Shown in pieces: positions 36,301-43,956 of a stretch of 64,000 bases of DNA (position 1 is its first letter; every line of letters begins with the position of its first letter). The notes beneath the pieces were generated by a model. The model searched no databases. It was given only the letters and a program-made list of their open reading frames with translations, and was not told the DNA's origin. A program made the position numbers and the translations under genes. Source of the DNA: Cauispirillum nitrogeniifigens (lineage in GTDB: Bacteria; Pseudomonadota; Alphaproteobacteria; Rhodospirillales; Rhodospirillaceae); NCBI RefSeq assembly GCF_049800675.1, contig NZ_JBLOOT010000003.1, positions 1-64,000 on the forward strand, in the 5' to 3' direction.

Positions 36301-36840
36301 AGCATCAACCGGATCCTGCTGCCCCACGGTCTGAGCACCGCCGGGGCCAGCCCCTTCGACGGCAAGGCCGGCAGCAGGTGGATTCTGCGCTCAGAGATCG
36401 CCCTGCGCCTGAGCGCGGCGGGCTACCTGGGATACGGCCCCTGGGGCTTCAAGGACGTCCGCGCCGGCCTGACGGCCGAGGCATGGCTGCACGCATTCCC
36501 GGAAGCGCGCCTTGTCTGCATCACCGGGGAACTGGACGACGTGCCGGTTTTCTCCAGCGGCATTGAGTGTTTCTCTGCCGCGCCCCCAACGACTGACGCC
36601 GAAAGCCACTCTACGCTAAGGCAAAGCTATCAGGCGCGAGTGCGCGCGACGATGCGCGGCGCTGCCCGCGCCTTGGAGGTGACGGTCCAGGACCTTCACA
36701 CCGACCCTGTGAAAACAATCGACCGCGTTATTCAAGCGCTGGAGCTGGACTGCAACGTCCTGCCCATCGACATCCACCATCTGAACATCACTACTGTGTC
36801 CTACATGCCGGATGCGGTCTTGGCGGCAGCGAACAGATAG
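33382..36840 (+). CDS. Large GT-B glycosyltransferase-like protein with degenerate sulfotransferase-like tail
   Basis: This protein of about 1152 residues has no clear match known to me over its full length. The middle (about 340-760) resembles the UDP-GlcNAc epimerase/CDP-glycerophosphotransferase-like GT-B fold: GIPTMDVQAFFHSG, then VVFATQHGLEDINVSS near 606, VVKCHPRES, and FSNVGLEAAVCHKPVLALNL near 690. The C-terminus (about 932-1060) is sulfotransferase-like with an altered loop (PVIICGLPVAGSRQLAAALD) and PWGFKDVRAGLT...FPEARLVCI. GTG at 33382 follows AGAAGAG; ATG at 33391 is an alternative. It ends the plus-strand glycan gene set and may add legionaminate or a capsule-type sugar. No membrane segments are seen. 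Confidence 0.6.
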   Translation: MFHMTSSDAATGSDRDQIFRSLRTLWQTSDPSDPGAAGRSGGHPPERMEAALRTLADCLETQPADPATLHAILAFIDATRGLPAQALMDSLPPAMRQALPRCGYLRASQIPALQEKTVLSAPLADVLPAAAAGRPRLLVLSDNPGGRLYVEEHLGSACDIDAYTLSAVPAAGARGLQDGERAPPVLRDAGIEYYDRFDRAIATENWTVAADAVTAFFRAAAIDITQESRDILESALVMALADSLYVAARSAVAFYRILDQQAYDDVILVVESAGTSRLLAPFLRHLMARGRDPWILIAQPGVDIRRNIVKTLTSADYLGSPGRPVDDETWQTFREYFRVGGSKAGMVPLRPAEDGGAWGEPRFGILMSPNDPNYRVTGSAIARALAQEALVYCFLLRSSTVALHSLEHDLADLIAAKRIVLISMNERDFRSKLGPDLEVVEGIAAWFSREARSFMSFTYCGYDTYDLVAEALRSGLSRLFAFLGTVNSGVPHFLLQGRIDAIITVPGRAPVSRLLTLWAKSLGIPTMDVQAFFHSGHPRYMASVSDVFMMINREQIALYHERFFDEAQQVIPIGSIMIHQGVQRLARYDGEAERAAMGIQPQERLVVFATQHGLEDINVSSIDALLDSLKGHDDVRLVVKCHPRESPINMAMYASLVASHGAEDWVTVTPTGDIYQWIAAADLIITQFSNVGLEAAVCHKPVLALNLLGRRYPVDLAEMGICRGITTAAELAEVMHRFLCDDGFKDQLKQYSEGYRRKNPELWDGSPVARVVNKVREAVAQSRADESRRLAEARAGVDDLMRRLDAADVPDHEALCAHIAPVLSQVIWKDSTLVPSALRSRMEWLMSLYAHPAFLAIVEQNPAAFFDMLRTVAPPSSKAPYLSREPILHSPLMDLHPRGAFRDALDALLVEDGRRLEIVRLRAQRLLDSPAFHRPVIICGLPVAGSRQLAAALDAVGVFQHVDSLDHEWDYIRSINRILLPHGLSTAGASPFDGKAGSRWILRSEIALRLSAAGYLGYGPWGFKDVRAGLTAEAWLHAFPEARLVCITGELDDVPVFSSGIECFSAAPPTTDAESHSTLRQSYQARVRATMRGAARALEVTVQDLHTDPVKTIDRVIQALELDCNVLPIDIHHLNITTVSYMPDAVLAAANR

Positions 36841-36946
36841 GTTTAACACATGGCGTAATCGGCTGGTGGCGGCTCTCCATCTGGCAACGGGTTGAGATGG
36901 CCTCACCCCATTAGTGACGCCCTGCGGGAGAGCAGCCATACCGCCC

Positions 36947-37304
36947 GGCCGGGGCTGTTGAAAAAACGGTGGAACCGCAACACCGGGCTCATTGGGCAAC
37001 CTGTCGAGGTGGGAGCATTTCACTCCGCATGCGGAGTGAAATGCTCCGTGGTCCGAGGGGCCTTTGGTGACGGCCCGCAGGGGCATTCCGCCGCCAGGGT
37101 CTGGCGGACGGACAGCGGCAAATCCGCCGCCCGAGGGAAGCCGGGAGAGCCAGACGGGCAACAGGGCGTAGCACCCAGGCCCCTGCCCCAGAGCGCCGGT
37201 CAAGGAGCGACCCGCGGATTCTCGCAACCTTCGGCTATCCGAGGAGAATGCCCGATAAGCCCGGCACTTCGTCGGCAAGCCAACTTTTTCACCAGCCCCC
37301 GGCC
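36947..37304. mobile_element. MITE-like element with imperfect terminal inverted repeats
   Basis: The left end GGCCGGGGCTGTTGAAAAA (from 36947) is matched in inverse by the right end, which on the minus strand reads GGCCGGGGGCTGGTGAAAAA (from 37304). Apart from a one-base gap and one mismatch these 19-20 bases agree. The 358-bp interior has no credible gene but carries a perfect 36-bp palindrome. The size, ends and lack of coding fit a non-autonomous miniature element or a decayed IS. No target duplication was established. Confidence 0.5.
37012..37047. repeat. Perfect 36-bp palindrome
   Basis: The 18-base arm at 37012-37029 (GGAGCATTTCACTCCGCA) is followed without any spacer by its exact reverse complement at 37030-37047. 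It would form a loopless 18-bp cruciform in DNA or a strong hairpin in RNA of either strand. It sits inside the MITE-like element between the glycan genes and mrpG. Confidence 0.97.
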
Positions 37305-37368
37305 TATCCGGGCCGTTTTCATGCCAAGGCGGTGACGCTCGCGCGCCACGCAAGCGTGATGGCCGCCA

Positions 37369-37722
37369 TCACCGATCGGCACCCTCGGGCCGCACCGGGT
37401 CATCGCCCTCCGCTCTGTCCCTGTGAAGGGCTGCTCGCCCCAGGAGCATCAGCGTCACCGGGGTCGTCACCATCATGAAGGCACCGATCACCACCTCGTG
37501 GAGGACCAGCCGACCGCCGGTCACGCTGAACAGAATCGCCGACGCCAGCGCAATGCCGGCGGTTCCCCAGCTTGTGCCGAGGGTCGGAGCGTGCAGGCGG
37601 TCATAGAAGGACCGCAGGCGCAGCAGGCCGACATTGCCGAGTAGCGTCAGCGTGCTGCCGATGATCAGAAAGCCCGAACACAGCAAGGCTGCCCAAAGGG
37701 GAACTTCTGCCAGATGGGTCAT
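37369..37722 (-). CDS. mrpG: Mrp/Pha Na+(K+)/H+ antiporter subunit G
   Basis: This 117-residue inner-membrane protein has three predicted helices and the family core LLGNVGLLRLRSFYDRLHAPT followed by GTSWGTAGIALASAI. It is the last subunit of the multisubunit monovalent-cation/proton antiporter encoded by the six minus-strand genes to 43387. The start overlaps the mrpF stop by four bases (ATGA). A charged C-terminal tail (RDRAEGDDPVRPEGADR) is normal for the family. The 3' side opens into the intergenic region with the MITE-like element. Confidence 0.92.
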   Translation of the reverse strand: MTHLAEVPLWAALLCSGFLIIGSTLTLLGNVGLLRLRSFYDRLHAPTLGTSWGTAGIALASAILFSVTGGRLVLHEVVIGAFMMVTTPVTLMLLGRAALHRDRAEGDDPVRPEGADR

Positions 37723-38000
37723 TCGATCACCTCTCCGCGCGCGAGAAACTTGGCCAGGGACACCGTGGCAACAAAGCCGAGAACCCCGATGATCATGGCC
37801 GCCTCAAAGAAGAAGACGCTGCCGTCCTTCACCCCGGTGACGAGCAGGAGGAGCATCGCATTGACGTACAGGGTGTCCAGCCCGAGAACCCGGTCCTGGG
37901 CGCGTGGGCCATGCAGGATGCGTGCGCAGGCCAGACAAAAGGAAACAGCCAGCACCACCTGGGCATAGACCAGGGACAGGTGCAGGATCGACATGCTCAT
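37719..38000 (-). CDS. mrpF: Mrp/Pha antiporter subunit F
   Basis: This 93-residue, three-helix inner-membrane subunit has the typical segment GPRAQDRVLGLDTLYVNAML. It overlaps its neighbours on both sides by ATGA, so it is translated together with mrpE and mrpG. It has no activity alone; all subunits are needed for the complex, which exports Na+ or K+ in exchange for protons and supports pH and salt tolerance. Confidence 0.92.
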   Translation of the reverse strand: MSMSILHLSLVYAQVVLAVSFCLACARILHGPRAQDRVLGLDTLYVNAMLLLLVTGVKDGSVFFFEAAMIIGVLGFVATVSLAKFLARGEVIE

Positions 38001-38485
38001 GGGAAGATCTCCACCAACAGTGCCTCGTAGCGGTTGCGGATGATGGCCCGCCAGCCCTCTTCATCGATCAGGTCGAAGACGTGCAGGAGAAGGACGTTCC
38101 CCTCCGGATCATAGTCGATCCAGGCCGTTCCGGGGGTCGCCGTGATGATGACGGCGAGCAGGGCCAAGCCTCTCTTGTCGGTCAGCCGCAGAGGGATTTC
38201 CACGAAGCCGGACCGGCGCCGCCCACCCCGGCCACCACTGAGGATGAGCCAGGCGACGGCGCAATTCGACCGGATGATGTCCCATCCGACGACCACCGCC
38301 AGGCGCACCATCCTGTCCAGGCGCCTCGGCAGCGGCCCCTTGATCTCCAGCACCGCGACGGCCCAGCCGGCGAGCAGGCCGATGACCGAGCCGAGGATCA
38401 GGTGGCCCGGCGACGGGCGCGTCAGAACCACCCACAGGCCCAGCAGAACCAGCGACAGAACGGGATGGGGAACGAAGCGCCTCAT
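37997..38485 (-). CDS. mrpE: Mrp/Pha antiporter subunit E
   Basis: This 162-residue membrane subunit has two N-terminal helices (VLSLVLLGLWVVL and HLILGSVIGLLAGWAVAVLE) and a cytoplasmic domain with the conserved ITATPGTAWIDYDPEGNVLL. ATG at 38485 overlaps the mrpD stop (ATGA). Length and motif are normal for MrpE/PhaE. Confidence 0.92.
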   Translation of the reverse strand: MRRFVPHPVLSLVLLGLWVVLTRPSPGHLILGSVIGLLAGWAVAVLEIKGPLPRRLDRMVRLAVVVGWDIIRSNCAVAWLILSGGRGGRRRSGFVEIPLRLTDKRGLALLAVIITATPGTAWIDYDPEGNVLLLHVFDLIDEEGWRAIIRNRYEALLVEIFP

Positions 38486-40158
38486 GGCAGTTCTCCCGGC
38501 ACGATCCTGGGAAGGTGGGGCATCTGGATCACGCCCTCGATCCACAGGGCGGAATGGCGCAAGGCCCGCGCCGTCGCCTCGGTGTACAGCAAGACATCCT
38601 CGGCCATGATGGCGAGGCCGGCGGCCAAGCCGAGCAAGACCAGGACGGGGACGATCTCCAGCAGCAGAACCCGCGGCCCCTCCGTCGCCTCCAGCCAATA
38701 GGCCTGGATGCCTATGCGGGTCAGGGCGATCAGGGTGGCGAAGCCCGACAGCAGCAGCAGGGCGGCGAATCCCCACAGCATGGGCCTGAAGCCGTGGTAT
38801 CCCGTACCATCGGCCTGAAGAACGCCCGACAGCATCGCCAGCTTGCCGATGAAACCCGACAGGGGTGGCAGTCCCGCCAGGAGGACGCCGCAGGCCGCGA
38901 AGCAGGCCGCCAGGATGGCAAGGGTGCCGGGAATGGCCGGGCCGGCTTCCTCGCCGTCCCCGTCGTCGCCCGCGTCTTCCTCGATGCCGGCATAGCGACT
39001 GGAGCGGTAGGTCGCGGCGGTCAGGGCAAGCATGCCCGCCACCGCGTCGCTCTGCTCCCGGCTCATCAGTTCGATCAAGAGGAACAGCGCCGAAACCGCC
39101 AGCGTCGAACTGATCAGGTAGTACAGCGCCCCCGACAACAGGGCCGTGCCGCCGCCGCCCAGCACGAAGCCGATGATCGCCAGGAGCGTGCCGGAGGTGA
39201 TCAGGACGGAATGGGCGGCAATGCGCCCCAGCACCTGCGACCCAAGGACGCCAACCATGCCGAACGTCATCGTGGCGATGCCACCCGCCACCAGAATGTC
39301 GGAGCCAAAGCCGGTTGACGGCCCCGCCGCCGGCCCGAACAGCAGGATCGACAAGCGCAGCACCACATAAAGTCCGACCTTGGTCATGATGGCGAAGACG
39401 GCGGCCACGGGGGCCGGGCTTGCCATGTAGGCGGTGGGCAACCAGAACGACAGCGGCCATATCCCCGCCTTGATGAGAAAGGCCAGCCCCATGGTGGCGG
39501 CGGCGGCGTGGAACAGGGCGCGGTCATCGCCGGGAAGCTGGGCAACCTGGGCCGCCAGGTTTCCCATGTTCAGTGTCCCGGTCAGGCCGTAGAGGAGACT
39601 CACCCCAACCAGGAAAAGCAGCGAGGCCGCCAGGTTGACGGCGATGTAGTGCAGGCCCGCCCGAACCCGCAGGCGGCCCGATCCATGCAGGAGAAGGCCG
39701 TAGGACGCCGCCAGAAGAACCTCGAAGAAAACGAACAGATTGAACAGGTCGCCGGTCAGGAAAGCGCCGTTCAAGCCGACCAGCAGGAACTGGAAGATGG
39801 AATAGTAGTGCTGCCCCTGCCGGTGCCATCCGGCGGCGGAATAGAGCAGGACCGGGATCGCCAGGACCGCCGTCAGAACCAGCATCAGGGCCGACAGCCG
39901 ATCCAGCACCAGCACGATGCCCATGGCGGGCGGCCAACTGCCAAGCCGGTAGAGGACGATTTCCGGCTGGCCCACGGCCCCGTCCGTGGCCGCCCGGCCG
40001 AGCAGTTGCAGGGCGATGACCAGCAAGGCACCGCTGGACACCAGGCTGAGAACCAGCTTCGCCCGCCGCTGGCTGTCGCCGTACAGCAGCATCAGGGCGC
40101 CCATGAACAGGGGCAGGACGATGGGGGCGACAACGAGATGCTCGGGATGGAGACTCAT
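38482..40158 (-). CDS. mrpD: Mrp/Pha antiporter subunit D (complex I ND4/ND2-like)
   Basis: This 558-residue polytopic membrane protein is homologous to the proton-pumping antiporter-like subunits of respiratory complex I. It has many helices and the core FEVLLAASYGLLLHG, FLIKAGIWPLSFWLPTAYMA with the buried Lys, and SPAPVAAVFAIMTKVGLYVV. An acidic insertion (EEDAGDDGDGEEAG, about residue 395) between helices is less usual. ATG at 40158 overlaps the mrpC stop by four bases. With MrpA it forms the ion-translocating core. Confidence 0.94.
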   Translation of the reverse strand: MSLHPEHLVVAPIVLPLFMGALMLLYGDSQRRAKLVLSLVSSGALLVIALQLLGRAATDGAVGQPEIVLYRLGSWPPAMGIVLVLDRLSALMLVLTAVLAIPVLLYSAAGWHRQGQHYYSIFQFLLVGLNGAFLTGDLFNLFVFFEVLLAASYGLLLHGSGRLRVRAGLHYIAVNLAASLLFLVGVSLLYGLTGTLNMGNLAAQVAQLPGDDRALFHAAAATMGLAFLIKAGIWPLSFWLPTAYMASPAPVAAVFAIMTKVGLYVVLRLSILLFGPAAGPSTGFGSDILVAGGIATMTFGMVGVLGSQVLGRIAAHSVLITSGTLLAIIGFVLGGGGTALLSGALYYLISSTLAVSALFLLIELMSREQSDAVAGMLALTAATYRSSRYAGIEEDAGDDGDGEEAGPAIPGTLAILAACFAACGVLLAGLPPLSGFIGKLAMLSGVLQADGTGYHGFRPMLWGFAALLLLSGFATLIALTRIGIQAYWLEATEGPRVLLLEIVPVLVLLGLAAGLAIMAEDVLLYTEATARALRHSALWIEGVIQMPHLPRIVPGELP

Positions 40159-40499
40159 CGTTCCGTCTCCTTTCCATCGACATGGTCGGTTCCGGTAAGG
40201 CCGCGCGACGCCAGAAGAACCACCAGGAACAGCGCCGTGGTGGCAAAGCTGATGACGATCGCGGTCAGGACCAGGGCCTGTGGCAGCGGATCCGCATAGT
40301 GGTCGGGGTTGACGATCCCGCCCTTGGGCATGACCGCGGCAGCCCCCGAGGTCAGGCGGCCCATGCTGAAGATGAACAGGTTCACCCCATAGGACAGCAG
40401 GCACAGGCCGACGATGACCTGAAAGGTCCGTGGACGCAGAATGAGCCAGACCCCCGACGCGGTCAGCACGCCAATGGCCAACGCCAGAATCAGCTCCAT
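40155..40499 (-). CDS. mrpC: Mrp/Pha antiporter subunit C (NuoK-like)
   Basis: This 114-residue, three-helix subunit is related to NuoK of complex I: ALAIGVLTASGVWLILRPRT, then VGLCLLSYGVNLFIF, then DPLPQALVLTAIVISFATTA. ATG at 40499 overlaps the end of the fused A/B gene by ten bases and the gene ends in an ATGA overlap with mrpD. Length is typical. Confidence 0.94.
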   Translation of the reverse strand: MELILALAIGVLTASGVWLILRPRTFQVIVGLCLLSYGVNLFIFSMGRLTSGAAAVMPKGGIVNPDHYADPLPQALVLTAIVISFATTALFLVVLLASRGLTGTDHVDGKETER

Positions 40500-43387
40500 G
40501 GCGCGTTCTCCTCCTCGGCGATGCGCGTTCCCTCCTGGGTCCGCGCGCGCACCGACCGCAACGACTGGTGGGCCAGGGCGATCAACATCAGCACCGTAGT
40601 TCCCACCACCAGGGCGAAGACGCCCAGATCGAACAGCAGCGCCGTCGCCATGGGCGTTTCGCCGATCAGGGGCAGGTCGACATAACGCGCATGGGCCGTC
40701 AGGAAGGGATAGCCGAACAGCCATGCGCCGGCGCCCGTGGCTACCGAGACCAGGAGGCCGAAGCCGATCCACCGCACCGGCAACACCCGCATGCGGGCCT
40801 CGACCCACCGCACGTCGGCCGCCAGGTACTGGAGCAGCAGCCCGATGGCCAGCGTGACGCCGGCGGCGAAGCCACCGCCGGGCAAGTCATGGCCCCGGAA
40901 GAACAAATAGGCCGCCATGACGATGATGGGGGCGAACATCCAACGCATGATGACCGAAGGAATAACCATGGCGTTGCGCAAGGCCGCCTCGCTCTCGCCG
41001 GCTTGCTGCTCCGGGACGCCGGCACTGTCGGGAGCCGGGCGGAACCGCCGGAGAAGGGCGAAGACGGTGACCGCGACAACCCCCAGAACGGTGATTTCAC
41101 CCAGAGTGTCGAAGGCGCGGAAGTCCACCAGGATGACATTGACCACGTTGGTGCCGCCGCCTTCGGCATAGGCGTTGGCGAGGAACCAGTCGCCAACGTT
41201 GGGGCCCTGGGGCGACACCATGACGGTCAGCGCCAGCGCCGCAATCCCCGCCCCGCTCGCCACCGCGATGATCAGGTCGCGGCGGCGGCGCAGCCGTGCC
41301 GGAAGCAGGGTGTCGGCGACGATCTCCGACCGCCGCTTGGGCAGCCAGCGCAGGCCCAGCAGCAGCAGGACCGTGGTGACGATCTCCACCAGCAACTGGG
41401 TGACGGCCAGATCCGGGGCCGAGAACAGGGCGAAGGTGACGCAGGTCACCAAGCCGGCTCCCCCCAGCAGGATGAGGGCCGCCAGGCGATGGTACTTGGC
41501 CTGCCACGCCGCCCCGATGGCGCAGGCGCCGCCGACGGCCCACAGAAGGACAAAGGTCACGTCGGCCTCGGTCCGCCACCACTGCGGCACCAAGGCCCCC
41601 TTCCCCCACAAGGCGAACGCGGCGAAGACCAGGGCCAGCAGCACGATCAGCCGAAGCTGCGGTTGCAGGCGGTCGGAACCGAGGGCATTGCGCAGGACCC
41701 GAGGCCACTTCCAGGTCAGCGTCAGCATCAGCCGCTCGAAAATCGTCTGCGCGCGGATCCTGTGAACAAGCGGCGGTCCTTCCGGCCCGGCGGCTATGCG
41801 CCGCGCCAGCAGGGCGTAAAGAAGGGTGCCGCCGCCGAAGGCCACCAGACTCATGACGAGGGGAGCGCTCACCCCATGCCACAGGGCCAGGCTGTAGTCG
41901 GGCACCTGCGGCCCAAGAACGGCAAGGGCGGCGGAGTACAGATAGGGGCCGATGGTCACGCCCGGCAGAATGCCGACAAGCAGGCAGATCAGCACGAGAA
42001 CCTCCACCGGACGGCGCATCCAGTGGGGCGGCTCATGAGCATCCTTGGGCAGGGTCGCGGCCGCCGGGCCGAAGAACACCGACCGGATGAAACGTATCGA
42101 ATAGGCCACGCTGAACACGCCGCCAAGGACCGCCATCCACGGCAGTGCGTTGTCCAGAACACTGCCGTTGTGCCAACCGACCGCCTCGGCGAAGAACATC
42201 TCCTTGGACAGGAAGCCGTTGAGCAGCGGCACTCCGGCCATGGCGCCGGCCGCGACCATGGCCAGCAACCCGGTCTGCGGCATGCGCCGGATCAGCCCGC
42301 CCAGCCGCCGCATGTCGCGGGTGCCGGTTTCATGGTCGATGATGCCGGCGGCCATGAACAAGGACGCCTTGAACACGGCGTGGTTGGCGATGTGGAAGAT
42401 CGCCGCAACGACGGCACCAGGGCTGCCGATGCCCGCCAATGCGGCGATGAGCCCCAGGTGGCTGATCGTCGAGTAGGCCAGCAGGCCCTTGAGATCATGG
42501 CGGAACAGAGCGATGACGGCCCCCGTAAGGTAGGTCGCCATCCCGACGCCGGAAACCACGAGGAACCACGCCTCCGTCCCCCCCAGGACGGGAGAGAAAC
42601 GGACCAGCAGGAACACGCCGGCCTTCACCATCGTCGCGGAATGCAGATAGGCCGATACCGGCGTCGGCGCGGCCATGGCCTGCGGAAGCCAGAAATGAAA
42701 CGGCACCTGCGCCGACTTGGTGAACACACCCAGCAGGAAGAGCGCCAACGCCGGCCCATACAGCGGATGCGCCCGGATGACGTCTCCCGCCGCCAGCACC
42801 CGATCCAGTTCGTAGCCGCCGGCCATGTAGCCGATGAGCATCATCCCCATCAGCAGGCACAAGCCGCCCGCCGCCGTCACGGTCAAGGCCGTCCGGGCAC
42901 CGTCGCGGGCCGCCTCGACGCTGTTCCTGTAGCCGATGAGCAGAAACGAGGCGAGGCTCGTCAACTCCCAGAACACCACCATCAGAATGATGTTGCCGGA
43001 CAGCAGGACGCCGCCCATGGCCCCCGCGAAGCTCAGCAGCGACGCATGGAAACGCGGCGCCGAGTCCTTGGGCGACAGGTAGTATCGGCTGTAGAGGACG
43101 ACCAGCAGCCCCGTGCCCTGGACCAGGAGCATGAACAGCCAGACAAAGCCGTCGATACGGAACGTCAGGTTGAGGCCCAGCGACGGAATCCAGTTGATCG
43201 TCGCCGCCAGGTGCCCCCCCGGCCCGACGACCGGCTGGAGGATGGCGAGGATGGCCAGGTTCACCAGCATCACGGACGCCGCCAGCCAGGCTCCCGCACT
43301 ATGGGCATTTCTGGAGAACGTCGTGGCGACGAGGGATCCCACGAAGGGCAAAATCGCCAGAATGAGGAGAAGGTTATGCTCGATCAT
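40490..43387 (-). CDS. mrpA: Mrp/Pha antiporter fused subunits A and B
   Basis: This 965-residue protein joins MrpA (about 1-790; NuoL-like, with VFWELTSLASFLLIGYRN, FTKSAQVPFHFWLPQAMAAP and the NuoJ-like tail) to MrpB (about 810-940; FRGHDLPGGGFAAGVTLA). Fusion of A and B is the rule in group 2 operons such as PhaAB of Sinorhizobium. A GAGGGG stretch lies just before ATG 43387. It is the first gene of the six-gene operon; the 136-base gap upstream contains an inverted repeat GTAG-N8-CTAC at 43466-43481 that could be regulatory. The complex exchanges Na+ or K+ for protons. Confidence 0.94.
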   Translation of the reverse strand: MIEHNLLLILAILPFVGSLVATTFSRNAHSAGAWLAASVMLVNLAILAILQPVVGPGGHLAATINWIPSLGLNLTFRIDGFVWLFMLLVQGTGLLVVLYSRYYLSPKDSAPRFHASLLSFAGAMGGVLLSGNIILMVVFWELTSLASFLLIGYRNSVEAARDGARTALTVTAAGGLCLLMGMMLIGYMAGGYELDRVLAAGDVIRAHPLYGPALALFLLGVFTKSAQVPFHFWLPQAMAAPTPVSAYLHSATMVKAGVFLLVRFSPVLGGTEAWFLVVSGVGMATYLTGAVIALFRHDLKGLLAYSTISHLGLIAALAGIGSPGAVVAAIFHIANHAVFKASLFMAAGIIDHETGTRDMRRLGGLIRRMPQTGLLAMVAAGAMAGVPLLNGFLSKEMFFAEAVGWHNGSVLDNALPWMAVLGGVFSVAYSIRFIRSVFFGPAAATLPKDAHEPPHWMRRPVEVLVLICLLVGILPGVTIGPYLYSAALAVLGPQVPDYSLALWHGVSAPLVMSLVAFGGGTLLYALLARRIAAGPEGPPLVHRIRAQTIFERLMLTLTWKWPRVLRNALGSDRLQPQLRLIVLLALVFAAFALWGKGALVPQWWRTEADVTFVLLWAVGGACAIGAAWQAKYHRLAALILLGGAGLVTCVTFALFSAPDLAVTQLLVEIVTTVLLLLGLRWLPKRRSEIVADTLLPARLRRRRDLIIAVASGAGIAALALTVMVSPQGPNVGDWFLANAYAEGGGTNVVNVILVDFRAFDTLGEITVLGVVAVTVFALLRRFRPAPDSAGVPEQQAGESEAALRNAMVIPSVIMRWMFAPIIVMAAYLFFRGHDLPGGGFAAGVTLAIGLLLQYLAADVRWVEARMRVLPVRWIGFGLLVSVATGAGAWLFGYPFLTAHARYVDLPLIGETPMATALLFDLGVFALVVGTTVLMLIALAHQSLRSVRARTQEGTRIAEEENAPWS

Positions 43388-43523
43388 GCCCCTCGCTCCT
43401 GAAAACCGAGTTGTGACGCGGTGGCCGGCCTAGGGCATCTCCGGCGAAACGGAAGCCGGATCAGCGTAGAAAATTCCCTACTTTCAACAACATACACCGG
43501 CACGACGGTGGTGCCTTGGCACT

Positions 43524-43745
43524 TCATGACGAAGGAGATCCCTCGCGGTGAGCCAGTTCCCACCGTAGCACCGCCCACCCGGCAGCAGCACCGGCGACAA
43601 GGCCGGGAATGATGGCAATCCACAGGATGCTCTTCAGGAGATCCAGCCTGTTCCAGAAAATGAGACCTTCAATCATGGCGGCCGCGGCGGTCGCTTCAGT
43701 ACCAACAATAAGCGCCATGGCGAGCGCTGTGATGAATGGCTGCAT
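43524..43745 (-). CDS. Small two-helix membrane protein, unknown
   Basis: This putative 73-residue protein (MQPFITALAMALIVGTEATA...) has two hydrophobic helices (ALAMALIVGTEATAAAAMIE and ILWIAIIPGLVAGAAAGWAV) with a charged end. I do not recognise a family. It reads in the same direction as the mrp operon, 136 bases upstream of it, so a link with cation homeostasis is possible. No good ribosome site precedes the ATG at 43745, and a GTG seven codons upstream could be used instead. It may be a real gene because the hydrophobic pattern is consistent, but confidence is modest. Confidence 0.45.
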   Translation of the reverse strand: MQPFITALAMALIVGTEATAAAAMIEGLIFWNRLDLLKSILWIAIIPGLVAGAAAGWAVLRWELAHREGSPSS

Positions 43746-43956
43746 GAGGGGAACCCAGTGCACGGACCGAGCGGCCCGCCAGCGGGCGGGCCGGAGCGTC
43801 GGTCTGGAATCCGGCGGAAGGCCCCAGCCTCGTGGAGCCCGAGGGGGGTGGTACACGAGGGGGCTGGAGGCCGTTCCGGGCGATGTTGCGGGGCGACACA
43901 GTTCCGCCGGCGGCGGAAACGGCTACGGACGGACTGTCCTGCCCCACTGCGCGGGT
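43746..43956. other. Highly structured intergenic region
   Basis: Two strong foldable segments lie between two small minus-strand genes. One is GGCCCGCC-AGCG-GGCGGGCC (43773-43792), a perfect 8-bp stem with a tetraloop, nested in GACCGA (43765-43770) / TCGGTC (43799-43804). The other is a long imperfect hairpin, GGCC-CCAGCC-TCGTG pairing with CACGA-GG-GGCTGG-A-GGCC, within about 43815-43880. It could be a leader RNA for the small gene at 43745, but no known riboswitch class could be matched. Confidence 0.5.

Noticed and set aside
36616..37353. Open frames on both strands in the gap between the glycan genes and mrpG
   Set aside because: They overlap the end of a real gene or cross the palindrome and repeats, have no ribosome site and no domain; the region is better explained as a MITE-like element.
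38482..38620. Sulfate-related or regulatory meaning for frames opposite mrpD and mrpE
   Set aside because: These are shadows of overlapping membrane-protein genes linked by ATGA overlaps.
40568..43402. A 944-codon plus-strand frame opposite the fused mrpA/B gene
   Set aside because: Composition (Gln, His, Arg, Gly) is that of an antisense shadow; the minus-strand membrane protein is certain.
43745..43956. Cobalamin riboswitch
   Set aside because: Fragments resembling GCCCCGCAAC and CCAGACCGACGC occur, but the full order of conserved blocks and a B12 box are missing, and the downstream gene is not a known B12-regulated transporter.
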